Of a stretch of DNA of 64,000 nucleotides, positions 30,316-40,922 are shown piece by piece (the stretch's first letter is position 1; every line of letters begins with the position of its first letter). A program made the position numbers and the translations under genes. The DNA comes from Nigrospora sphaerica. Taxonomy: Eukaryota > Ascomycota > Sordariomycetes > Amphisphaeriales > Apiosporaceae. The DNA is taken from positions 3,534,001 through 3,598,000 of the forward strand of contig JAGVVL010000009.1 of the NCBI GenBank assembly GCA_018287875.1, written 5' to 3'. The notes under the pieces are model-generated. The model made no database searches. It was not told the origin of the DNA and saw only the letters and a program-made list of their open reading frames with translations.

Positions 30316-33300
30316 TCAGTGGCTGCCGATGCCGAAGAGGTAAGCGAGGTCGTTCGAGTTCAGTCGGCCAAGATGCTTGGCGACGCCTTCGTCGAGAGCC
30401 GTGTCCACCAGGTCGCGCTTCTTGGCCTGCAACTCCATGATGCGGTCCTCCACAGTACCCTTCACCAAGACACGGTGGACCTGAACGGGCTTCTGCTGGC
30501 CAATACGGTGAGCTCGGTCGACGGCTTGCATTTCCGTGTATGGGTTCCAGAAGGGATCCATAATGATGACTTGCGAAGCGGCCGTGAGGTTGAGGCCCGA
30601 GTTGCCTGCCTTCAACGACACGAGGATGACCTTGACGTTGGGGTTTTCCATGAAGTCGCGGACGGCCATGTCCCGATTAGATGCCGACATACCACCATCA
30701 TATCGTCGGAAGCTCAACTTGAGCTCGTGCTTTACCGGTATCTCCAAGAGATCCAGAAGCAACGTCCACTGCGAGAAGACAATCGTCTTCTCGCCCGTCT
30801 TCTGGATGTTTTCAATGAGCTCCTTGCACTTGGCCACTTTGGCCGAGGATAGCCAAATCTTCCGCAAATACTTCATGTATTCCCGATGGGCCTGGGCGTT
30901 GCTGCTTGCCTCCTTGCGCAGCCTGCCGAGTGCTTCCGGCGTGACGGCGCTGGCCTTCTTCTTGCCCTTGTGGTCCGCCTTCTTGGGCTGCTTTCCCTTG
31001 CCCTTTCTCTGCAGCTTCGCCTTCGCCTTCGCTGATCGAGACTTTCGCTTGCTGCTTTGGATGGCTCCAGCCTCTTTGACGTCGTCGCTAGGGGTAAATA
31101 CGCTCCCGTCTTCCTCTTCATCCTTCGTATCGGAGCCGTCGACGCCATCGTCGCCGTCGTCGACAATGAAGCCTTTGAGATCACCGTTCTCATCAACATC
31201 GTCGTCCCCTTCGCCCTCCGAGGCCGTCTCACTGTCGTCCGAGTCCGTCTCGTCCGAGTCAGTCTCATCAGCGTCTGCACCACAGGCTGTGCTGGCCTCG
31301 ACGGCAGGCTCGATCGTCTCTGGCATGTGGACCTGCTGAAAGACATTGTAGACCACAACTTTCTTGAGGTTCACAAGGGCGCGGCACTCAGGACACTGGG
31401 TTCCAACGCCCTCTTCGCCAGCCTGAAGGTTTTGTTGCGCTGACTGGCCCAACAGACGCACGAGGCATTCACCGCAGGTGTAGTGGCCACACGGGAGCAT
31501 GATGGAGGGGTTGTTGGTGGGGTCATAGCAGATTGGGCACTCGAATGGCGGCTTTTGTTCCTTGATACGCTTGACCACGGCATCGTCGAGTTGCTTCGCC
31601 AAAGCCACCATGTCATCAGTCGAAATTTCGTGGCTACCGTAATCCAGGTCGGTGATGTGGAGATAGGGGTGGCAACATGCTTGGCGCAAACGCAGGAGGA
31701 GGACCAGGACTTGGTTGTACTTCTTGCCCACCGTGCCAGCCTGGAGGAATTTGCTGAACGTAACCTGACTCGTCTTCTCGAGGTCTCGGTAATACAGTGA
31801 TTCGTCTTCGTTAAAGACGACGTGGTCTGTCATCTCGACCTTGGGCGGAAGCTCAATGATGGGTTTGCCATCAATTTTGGACGACTTGGTGCGTCGGAGC
31901 ATGAAGGACTTGAGCAGGATCTGGAGTCTCTCCATGGCCCTGTTTCGCCCGTTGGCATAATTGTTTCGCTTGCCCGAGAGGACGTTGAAAGTCTGGTAGA
32001 AAGTGCCAACGTCAGCTTCAATTACGCCGCATCGCGTACAGGGAGGGTACTTATTTACCTTGGCAAATTCCTTGAAATCGTCGAATGGCTTTATACGCAG
32101 GAAGTGCACCAAGGACGCCAGTTCGTCGACAGAGTTCATCATGGGCGTGCCGGAAAGGCACCATCTGTGCTCTGCCTGGATGCGGTAACATGCTTTGGCC
32201 ATTTGTGTGTTTTTGTTCTTGATGCACTGCGCCTCGTCCAGGACGACACGATAGAACATGCTCCTAGGGCCCACGAAGGGACAAATCTTCATAAGGTGGT
32301 CCTGGGACGGCACTGTACCGGATCTTCCGCAATCTTGAGTATACTTCTCGAGCTCCTTGAGTTCGGCTCCAAGTTTGCCGTAAGAATTCAACACGACATC
32401 AAACTTGCGCAGATCCCGGTATGTTGCCTTCTTGCGATGGTAGTTATGGACTGTGAGCCGATGTCCGGACCTGATCTTCTTCTCGATCTCTCGTTCCCAT
32501 TGGCGAATCAATGCGACAGGTCCCACGATGACATTCGTCTTGACGACATCTGCCTTGGAATTTTTTGAGTCGCCATCCTTGTGCGCAGGACGACTCAGTA
32601 TCAGTGCCAGCATCGAAATAGTCTTGCCCAGGCCCATATCGTCGGCGAGGAGGCCTCCCTTCGTCTTCTCGTCGACCTCTCTTGCTTTCATCCACTTGAG
32701 GGCGATTTGTTGGTGCTTGTAGAGAGGGTATCTGAGCCCCTCGGGCGTGCCTTCGCGGTCTTCTTCAGTCATGTCCATATCGGGGGATATATTGGCCAGG
32801 AGTTCTTTGATTTGCTGATCAGTTTTCCGCGGGTCCGACATGTAGTCGTCGATATAGCTCATAACATGATCGGGCAAGGGATAGCCGCAATCGTCGGTGC
32901 CATCGTCCCAGTTGTAGCTGTTCGTGCGGTTGATGACCTGAGAAAGCGAGTCTCGGCCGGACAGAGAAATTCCATTCGGGTTATACATCCCTGGTCTGTT
33001 AGCCCAGGGGTTCGGTGACCCATTGACCAATGTACCGGGGCGGGATCCCAGCTGGCTATTCGCCGCGGAAGATGAAGACGCGCCTGGAACGAGAGATGGA
33101 GCACTGGAAGTGCGCCCCCCATGGGAATACTGGAGTTGCCGCTGACGCATAGCTGCAGCTTGCCGAGCGAAGTCGCCAGCCCCATATCCCGAGGCTGATG
33201 CCGCGCCGATGCCGGGACCAAAGGCATTGTTCAGCTGCCTGGCTGAGGGGTACGGACCCATGACGTCGTCGTCGTCTTCTTCGCTGTCCCAGGCCCCGGG

Positions 33301-34422
33301 CATTCGTGGTGCTCTAAACGCCGAGGCGGGATTGAATAGGCCAGTGCGGGAAGGACCCGGCACGTAAGTTGGTTGGGGCGAGCGAACGGGCAAGTCGTGG
33401 TTGGTACTGTACGGCGTAGGCATCTTCGAGTGCTGCTGGCTGGGAACGTGACCGAAGGGGTTGGATCCAGACGGCCGCGTCGGTTGTTCTTGGCTGGTCG
33501 AGGCAGCTGCAAAATCCGGGCTATCATCATAAGCGCTCTCCTGGAGCATCCTGGCATACTGAGCATCGGCTTCCTCCTGTTCCTTATTCCGGCGGTAAGT
33601 CTCTGCAGCTTGCCTTTGTTGCGCTTTCCAGTCAAGCACATCACTATCTTCATCTTCTCTAGTAAGGTCGATGACGGAAGATGAGTCGCCATCGTCAGCG
33701 CACCCATCAACCCGGTCAGGGTTGTTGCCAGGTCCGGTATTGGGGGTGGTCTTGCGCGACTTCCACTCAGACTGTTCGGGGAGACCGAACACGTCATCAC
33801 CGCGGTGGTCGCTGTAGGAACGCTTCTCTCCGCGCGAAGGGCGGGCCAAATGGTTGGCATCGTGCAGTATCAGGTTGGATGGGTCGACGCCATCCGACCC
33901 TGGTCCGAAACCTGCGAGAGAAGATGCGTCAGCACCTCCCCATCGGGCCCGAGGGAATGGCAGTCTCGGGCCGTGGATAGGTTCGCTTACCCCATGTGCC
34001 CGCCATCCCGTTGTTCGTGCTCGCGGAAGTAGATGCTTGCCGTGGGGCTGGTCCCGGACGGACATGTTAGCCGCGGCGAAATAGATTGTGACGAAGGGGC
34101 AGAAGGGCGGGAGAAAGTGCTAGGAACGAGGGTGGTGTGAAGTGGTGGTGGTGGGCAGAAGTGGGATGGATGGCGAATGGGCAGGAGCTTGCTTACCTTG
34201 CTTTTGCCTGGCAACGCGCAGCTGCTTAAGCTGTTTCTTGAGGCTCCGGATGGTGTCTTGGATCTCTGCGCGTCTTTCGGGCGTGTCCTCAGAGGTTCCG
34301 TCGAGCGACAGAAGGCAGATTTCCTGCACATCGAGTTCTGCGCTGATGCTGGCTGCCTTGCCCTGGTACTCGGACTCGTCCATCTGGATGGCAGGCGGTG
34401 GTGAATCTGGCGGGGGCGCCAT
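30316..34422 (-). CDS. ULS1: SNF2-family translocase with RING finger, ULS1/RIS1-like
   Basis: ULS1-type proteins bind SUMO conjugates and act as dsDNA translocases, with a RING finger, in genome maintenance. Exons read 34422-34197, 34035-33991 and 33911-30316, giving 1288 residues. A coiled coil (KKQLKQLRVARQKQ) is near the N-terminus and a SUMO-interaction motif SVIDLT near residue 170. The ATPase shows Walker A DDMGLGKT at about 515, the box DEAQ near 650 and LSGTPMMN, followed by LLRLRQACCHP. A C3HC4 RING (CPICYD...CGHYTCGECL...CPEC) starts near 883, between the two helicase lobes. An acidic then Lys-rich insert of about 150 residues separates it from lobe 2, which has GGMSASNRD, SLKAGNSGLNL and the arginine-finger motif VDRAHRIGQ. 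This order fits RAD5/ULS1 relatives; absence of a HIRAN domain and presence of a SIM favour ULS1. Confidence 0.92.
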
Positions 34423-37337
34423 TATGGTCGTGGCGTGCCCAGCGGATCATGCAGTATTTGTATACCCGATGAGAGAAAGGCAAGGCGGCAAGAGGCAGGC
34501 GCGAGGGAGTAGACCGGCAACAGTCATCCCACGGGGCTGCAGGAGTGGCGGCTGGCCGTGATACTTTGGCTCCGTCTGGGCTGCGGGCTGCCGGGCGTTT
34601 TGGATCGGGGTCGGTCGGGCTCGATTTACCGCAGGACGTGGCGGGCGCGGCTGGGGGCTACTTGAACTCAGAGGAGAGGCTGTTGGCCAGCCGCGGTTGG
34701 TTGCCTAGCGGAAAGGCCGTGGTAGGATATGGAGGGCGCTGTCTGTAGGCGATGCGACGAAGCCTTTGCCCGTCGGGCGACCTTTGAGGGGAGGGGGGGA
34801 ACGGGGCGCTCGACAGCCTGCTTCTGCCAAAGCAGGATAGACGTACCGCAGCTCACGTTCCGCAACCGACGGCTGAGCAGCTTTCATGCGCGCGCTCCCT
34901 TCAAGGCGCCTTTCTTTCCCTGGTTGGGAGCAGACCGGGGAGTGGTTGTGTGTCGCGGCACAGGTCACAATGCCGACGGACAAGGAAAACCAGTTCGGGC
35001 AAGACGAATGCGATTGGCGCTGCCGATGCATACGCGCGCAATATTCACATGGGACTATGAGGGTGTGGAATCAGTCTCTATACGGTAGTCGTTCAATTAG
35101 AATGCGCAGGGACCTTTCCGCGTCAGGCGCGTCATTGTTTCTCTTTTTGCCCCCAGGGCCCGCGCTTTCCTAAGGTTACCTTGGGGGCCCGCAACTGGAA
35201 AAATCCCATGCGATTGTTCCCACCCCCACAAACGGGCGATGGGATTCCTATCCGCGCTAGGCCGTGCTGAGCAAGATTTAGCCTGACAGCCTCCCTCCCG
35301 TAGGTAAAGGAGAGGAGTTGGGACAGATGCCCAGCTATTCCACGGTCCGAGATACCTACTTTTTCCTACCTCTCTATGTGTGCGGTTAGCCTCCCTCAGA
35401 TCCGGGCCCATCTGCACCGAAAGCATGTTATCTCGACCTCTCTCGGCGAAAAGCTGCCTAAAGAGGAAGGAAACTGGCTGGCAGGCTTCAGGGCGTCTGG
35501 CAGTCAGTGCTGGGCTCCCGGCGCATTTAGGCACATCTTACTTACTGAAGCATATGTATCGAGAATTCCCATGACGGGTTCCAATCACACCGAGAGATCC
35601 GCCGTTGCGGATTCCAGACTCAAGCGGGGTCAACTCTCGAAAGGCCGGCCTGCTTGGCCCTTTAGAGTACATACTTTAGGTAGGAGGCAGGTACCGGGTA
35701 GCCAGGTACTTAGCTCACGTACCCGCGGATGTTGCCCCGGCCGCATCCCATACCATCAGGCTCGTTTTGAGGACGGGACGGTGACTTTTTCCAAGCTTCC
35801 TGCCCAGCTTTCAGTTCCTTTTCCGGCCTTCTGGCAATCCAGACCGTCTATGCGTCTGGCTAGGGATTTATTGCCGCCGGGTTCGGGTTTATTGGAGACA
35901 TCGCATTCGTTTGGGTCTATGGGACCAACTCAAACCCACGGCCCCATAGATGCTTCGGTTTGAAGCGTGCACATATTGGCACCATGGAAGTAAGCATGAT
36001 TACCTGGGTATCTAGGTACGAATCTTTTCTATCGCCTACTCTCACCAGAATTTGGGGCGGCTGCAGTGATTTGAAGAGGGCTGCCATTGCCCGCACTGTC
36101 GGACCTCACTTTCCTACCGTCTGTGCGCATTGAGTAGTAGCACTGGACGTACTCTCACCACCCGACGAGCACTGACATGGACGCTGTATTTATAGGATAC
36201 ATGAGCACATCCCGTATACTCGGGGTCAGTTCTGCTGTCGGGCCTGCCGCGGCGGTCCGTGACTCTTTCGGCCAGATTTCATCCGAGTAATAGGAAACGA
36301 GCGGGATGGGAACATGGCATTGGTTGCCCCTCGGCGGCTGCCGGAGTTGAACCTTGAATGAAACCTTGTCACAACACCACTGCTCAGTGGACGTTCCACC
36401 TCCTTGAAACGTCCGTATTCTAAGGAAAGCCCACTAAATTTTCTCCAGACGACTCTCCATGAGCCGATGAAGTTGTTCCTGCCGAGTTTCAGGCAGTATG
36501 TGAAATTCCATGGGGGACACAGAAACAACCCACGGTTGGGAGGACCTTGGCGGCCAACCTGGCTGTCTGATCAGTCAGTTCGTGGGTGCCCAAAACATTC
36601 AGTGGAAAGCTAATTCTTCAATGGATACTTCGGCAATGTGCGCTTATCACATCGTACACTAATGCTATCCAAGCAAACCCGCGGGTTCGGTCGGTAACCT
36701 GATGGCCTCTATCGCACGCGACCCTGTGACCCACCCAGTCGTCTTGGAGCCTCGCTGACTAGGAGACGCCCCCGCCTCAACCCTGTAACCGTGGATTGCA
36801 AGCTGCCTTGCTTCGCTCCCCGGTTTGGGAGTGAGCAGGTGGTGTATTGGGCCACAGGTGTGGCAAGCTTGGCTTCGGGTGCAGTATCGATGGGAAAACA
36901 GCTGATGAGGGCACCACTGGTATAGTTGGTCCGGCTCGGTCCATCCTGGTCGGCTTTCGGTTAGGTGATTGACATGGAGCCCCCGAAGCGACTTCCTTTA
37001 TTGTCCCAAGCGGCGCGCCCATGTGATGAAAGTTATATGACTTTGACTATGAGGGAACACAAAATCGATAGTACGTAGTTTTAAATAATGTAAGAAACAC
37101 TTAGTCCATCGCTAATACAGCTGTCTCCTCCTTGGCCCATCCAAAATATCACGGCGAAAACTAATCCAAAGGCAGTTGGAAATGGTCGCAGGATGCGTAA
37201 TACCACGTTTCAAAACCAAAGAGTCGTAGGAAGCTGGGCCGGGACGGGGCCGAAGGTTCCTACAAACCATCAGATAGAAATTAGCTGCGACCGTGCCCTC
37301 GAAGACCTTGGGAGGCGATGCTCAGTCTGAGGAAATG
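34423..37337. other. 2.9 kb intergenic region
   Basis: This separates the start of the ULS1-like gene from the end of the Nudix gene, both on the minus strand. The longest frame (35376-35963, plus, 195 codons) looks like chance. GTACCTA-type sequences occur near 35,350, 35,668-35,720 and 36,010. The second half (about 36,000-37,250) has lower GC than the coding regions, with no sign of a transposase or reverse transcriptase. Confidence 0.5.
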
Positions 37338-37961
37338 CTAGCTGGCGAGGCGGAATTTCTTGGCGACCTCGATGCCCTCGGCGATGGTACCGACGCGGGC
37401 GTCGATGGCGAAGCCCTGGGCTTCGAGGTCCTGGCAGCGGGCGTAGAGGTCGCACAGTGGCACGGTGAAGACGTCGATGAACTCGCCCTCCTCGAGGCGC
37501 GGCTGCGGGTTCTGGTTGGCCGGGTCGGCCAGGTCGACGGCGACGTGCACCATGCGCAGGTTGGTGTTGCAGAAGCCCGGGTCGTTGAACATGGTCGGCG
37601 TCGTCTCCGTGGCCACGCCCACGTAGCCCGTCTCCTCGCGCAGCTCGCGCACCGCCGCCTGTTCCACCGTCTCGCCCGCGTCCACGAGGCCAGCCGGCAC
37701 CTCGATCGTCACCCGGTCGATGGGCGGCCGGTACTGCTTCTGCAGTATCAGCTCCGGGCCCGAGGGCTTCTCGAGCACGGCAAAGATGCCGACGCCGTCG
37801 ATGTCGCCCCCTTTGGGCCGCGTCCGCCTCTCGGCCGTCTCCCACGTTCGAGTCTGCCCGTTCGGGTCCTTGTATCGTAGTTTGACGAGCCGGATCCATC
37901 TGGCATCCTGGGTGTCAAGAGGCTCGGCCGACACCACCCTGGAGTCCGAATCCGCCGACAT
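37338..37961 (-). CDS. YSA1: Nudix ADP-ribose pyrophosphatase (YSA1/NUDT5-like)
   Basis: The enzyme hydrolyses ADP-ribose to AMP and ribose 5-phosphate, clearing free ADP-ribose from NAD+ turnover. A single exon encodes 207 residues. The complete Nudix box G-x5-E-x7-REUxEExGU spans residues 91-113, with key residues Glu97, Arg105, Glu106, Glu109 and Glu110. The upstream LILQKQYRPPIDRVTIEVPAG and downstream MFNDPGFCNTNLRMVHV are characteristic of the YSA1/NUDT5 subgroup. An in-frame ATG 20 codons upstream (38021) would add an unconserved extension; 37961 matches the usual start. No targeting signal is evident, so it is probably cytosolic or nuclear. Confidence 0.94.
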   Translation of the reverse strand: MSADSDSRVVSAEPLDTQDARWIRLVKLRYKDPNGQTRTWETAERRTRPKGGDIDGVGIFAVLEKPSGPELILQKQYRPPIDRVTIEVPAGLVDAGETVEQAAVRELREETGYVGVATETTPTMFNDPGFCNTNLRMVHVAVDLADPANQNPQPRLEEGEFIDVFTVPLCDLYARCQDLEAQGFAIDARVGTIAEGIEVAKKFRLAS

Positions 37962-39092
37962 GCCTAAGTCTGACAAATGGCCAGCACGATCTTCGCCCGC
38001 GAGAAGTAGGATCGGATGCACGAAAAAAAGACCCGACCGTGGTTGATGCTTCCGTTACTACCACGTGTGAGCCTATACGCAGAGAGCAACGGATTTATCC
38101 AGGCTGGTAGGATGGTGGGGCAACGACCGAAACCGGTAAGGAGTACCAAAAGCAAAGACGGATCTGAACTTGGGAAGCTGGTCGCGAGTCAGGAATGTAT
38201 TCGGTGCAAGTCCGATGAGAGAAACAAAACCAGGCTTAGACCTATTTTAGCCACTACGTCCAAATAGAGGCAACAGTGGTGCTGCTATACGAAGGTAGAT
38301 TGTTGAGCGTACACCGCATGTCCTCGAAACTAACCAGCCAGCCTCCAGTGTTCATTTAGTCGAGGCTTTCGATCGGATAGTGGGGCCCTGCCCGCCCCGC
38401 GTGTTACAGTTGGAGTACTGACATCACTCACGACGCCCCGTTTGCCCTGTTTCCCCAAATAAAGCGGGCACGTACCAGAGCAAACGAGTATGTCTTGGGA
38501 ACCGTGAACACGGCGGCTGCGAGTGATGGCGCGTCGCGAGAAATACTCGGATCTAAGATACATGTGTCACTCGCCGCACAAGGTGTTATTACCTAGCTTA
38601 CGACATATAAATGCGTCTCCATGCGGCACAAGTATAATCGGCGGTTTCAACGAGAACAGTATGATCTTAAGAGGCACAAGGCGCTAGAGTCGTAATTCGT
38701 CAATTTAAACTCGTTTATCATCTATACACGCACGCGTTCCCCAAATGGCTGCCTCGCTGTCATGGCCCATCAGATATAGAAACGGTCCAACAGAAAGAAA
38801 ACCCCCGACAATCCAAATGCTTGACATGTCTCGTAATGCATGAGTGGCGCGATTTCACAGCCATCGCGACCCCAACCATTACCTCCTCAAACCGGACCCG
38901 TTATTAGCGTGAGAAGAAGGCACCAAAAACATAGCCCGAGGCAAAGCATCGACGCCGAGTTCCGCCAATGTCCGATCCGCCCAAGCGCCGCTGGCACCTT
39001 GAACTCCTAGCTGCGCACCGTCGCAACCTCGGGGGCGCAAGTGCGCACTGTTTCTCGTGGAGTGACCCCCAAGCCGTAGCCGCCGTGGGCGT
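37962..39092. other. Intergenic, Nudix promoter and 3' region of next gene
   Basis: The 1.1 kb between two minus-strand genes is non-coding. It has a moderately AT-rich part at 38,570-38,830. No RNA gene or repeat stands out. Confidence 0.45.
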
Positions 39093-40922
39093 TTATCGCA
39101 GGTAGCCACGAACGGGGTGGCGGTCGTAGATGACTTCGTGCTCAATGACGCGCTCGTCCTCGTACTTTGGCGGGTTGTCGTACTTGTCCCAGTGCGCGGA
39201 CCGGTGGCTCCGGTGGCGCCGCTCCCACCGGTCTCGGGCCTCGCGTTCCCACTCGATCTCCCTGGCTCTTTCCCGGCGGGCTCGGCGGATGCCGTCGGAC
39301 GCGTTGACCAGCTCAAGAACGTCCTCCTGGAGGGTTTTGTCAGTGAAGGGTCCCACCCAGGCCCAGGGGCACCAAGACTTACGTATTTGAGGTATTCCAT
39401 AACGTAGAAGAAGTATTCCGTCTCCTCGTACTCGTAGCCGTAGCGCTCGATGGCCTCGCGCACAACCAAGTCCTTGGTGATCTCGGTCCACATCTCCTGC
39501 TCCTTCTTGCGGGAGCGCCGGTCGCGGTCGCGGATAGAGATGCGGGTGTCGTGGATGTCCTCGACTACGTCCCGATCCCGATCGCTGTGCGAGTTGAAGA
39601 TTTGTACACTCAGGCGGTCACGGTCCGAAACGGGCTCGCGGGTGGGCTCGGGGGCGCTGGCCGACGAGACGACTGTGCCCTCACGTTCGGGCACGAACTT
39701 GGCACGTCTCACGCCGTTGTACCGCTGCCAGGTAACCTCGGCACCGCCGCCGCCAACACCGTCCATCTTGACGCGCTCGGTTCCGGGGGGCACGTCGATG
39801 ATGGTCCACTCCTTGGTGGCACCGTTCCAGGCCTCTCCCATTTGACCGCGGGCGTCGATCTTGCCCGTGATGTATTCGGCCTCGTCGGCGTAGTCAGGCT
39901 TCGGCTCGGCCCGGGCGGGCGCGGCGGAGCGAGCACGACGGGTGCCATGCTCAACGTCGATGCGCAGACGGTCCCGGTCGCTCTGCACAAGGACCTCGTC
40001 GTCATAGTAAGAAGGCCGCTGGGCCGGTCTCGGTCTCGGCCTCGACTGCTCGCGAGGTCTGGACTGCCCGCGCGCCGGCGGCCGAGATCGAGAGCGGGAG
40101 CGTCTGCGGACTTCGACCTCAGTCTCGTGGCGGGAGGTGAAGATATCTATGTCAGTCTCCCGTTCGGTGGCGGCACGGGACATGGGCCGCGGGGGCGGCG
40201 GGGGGCTCGGGGCCTTCACAACACCTGCACAAATGTCAGAATCCCTAACGTGCGGGTTTAGTGGACGCCGAAGGAAGTGCTATCTTACCGTGGTCCACAT
40301 CGCGGTAGTGCGTGATGACCTCCCGCTCGATGGTCGGGCCGCGGATGACCTGGGGCTCGGGCTCCTTGGGTGCCGGCGGGGGCGAGGGCGAAGGCGACGG
40401 GGTGGGCGATGCCCGGCGTTCCCGACGTATGATGCGAATGTGCTCCTCTTCCCTCTCCCGCTCGGGCGTGGGCGACCTCTCCCGTCGCCGCTCAACGTGG
40501 CGGTGGTCAACACGGATCATGGAGCCGGGCTGGGGCGAGGGCGAGCGCTCCCGCTCGATGAATCTGGGGCGCCTCTCGACGGGCATAGGCGGCGCCGGCG
40601 AGCGATCAAAGTCCCTCTCGCGCATGCGGACGGGGCTGGGGCTGCGCGGACGGCGGCGGTCGATCGTCTCGATCTCCCGGGAGCGGAGTACGAGCGGCCC
40701 AGCCTCGGTTTGGCGTCCCTCGTTACGCAGGAAGGCCGGGGTGCGGTCGCGGATAGAAATCTCGGTATCCTCATAGTCCCGCACGGCAACGCGCGAGGGG
40801 GCGCCGCGGCGCTCAAAGGACGGACCGTCGTCCATGTCGCGGCGACGGCCCGCCGCATGGTAACTGCGGTCGTCATAATCGCTCATGGGACGGCCGCCGC
40901 CACCACCGGTTCGGTAGGACAT
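39093..40922 (-). CDS. Fungal-specific Arg-rich protein of unknown function (resembles the DUF8035 family)
   Basis: Exons read 40922-40289, 40224-39383 and 39326-39093, giving 569 residues. I recognise it only as a conserved filamentous-fungal family, which I recall as DUF8035; the number should be checked. The first 370 residues are disordered, rich in Arg, Glu, Pro and Ser-Pro, with SR-like stretches (RRRSRSRSRPPARG). The likely folded part is C-terminal: EMWTEITKDLVVREAIERYG, then EYEETEYFFYVMEYLKY, joined by the second splice to EDVLELVNASDGIRRARRE and followed by a highly charged helix. A motif DT(E/R)ISIRDR occurs twice, near residues 52 and 440. There is no membrane segment or catalytic signature. 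The gene lies alone beside a large gap, so neighbours give no clue. Confidence 0.85.

Noticed and set aside
35376..35963. 195-codon open frame on the plus strand
   Set aside because: Composition and motif content look random; it spans GTACCTA-type intergenic motifs.
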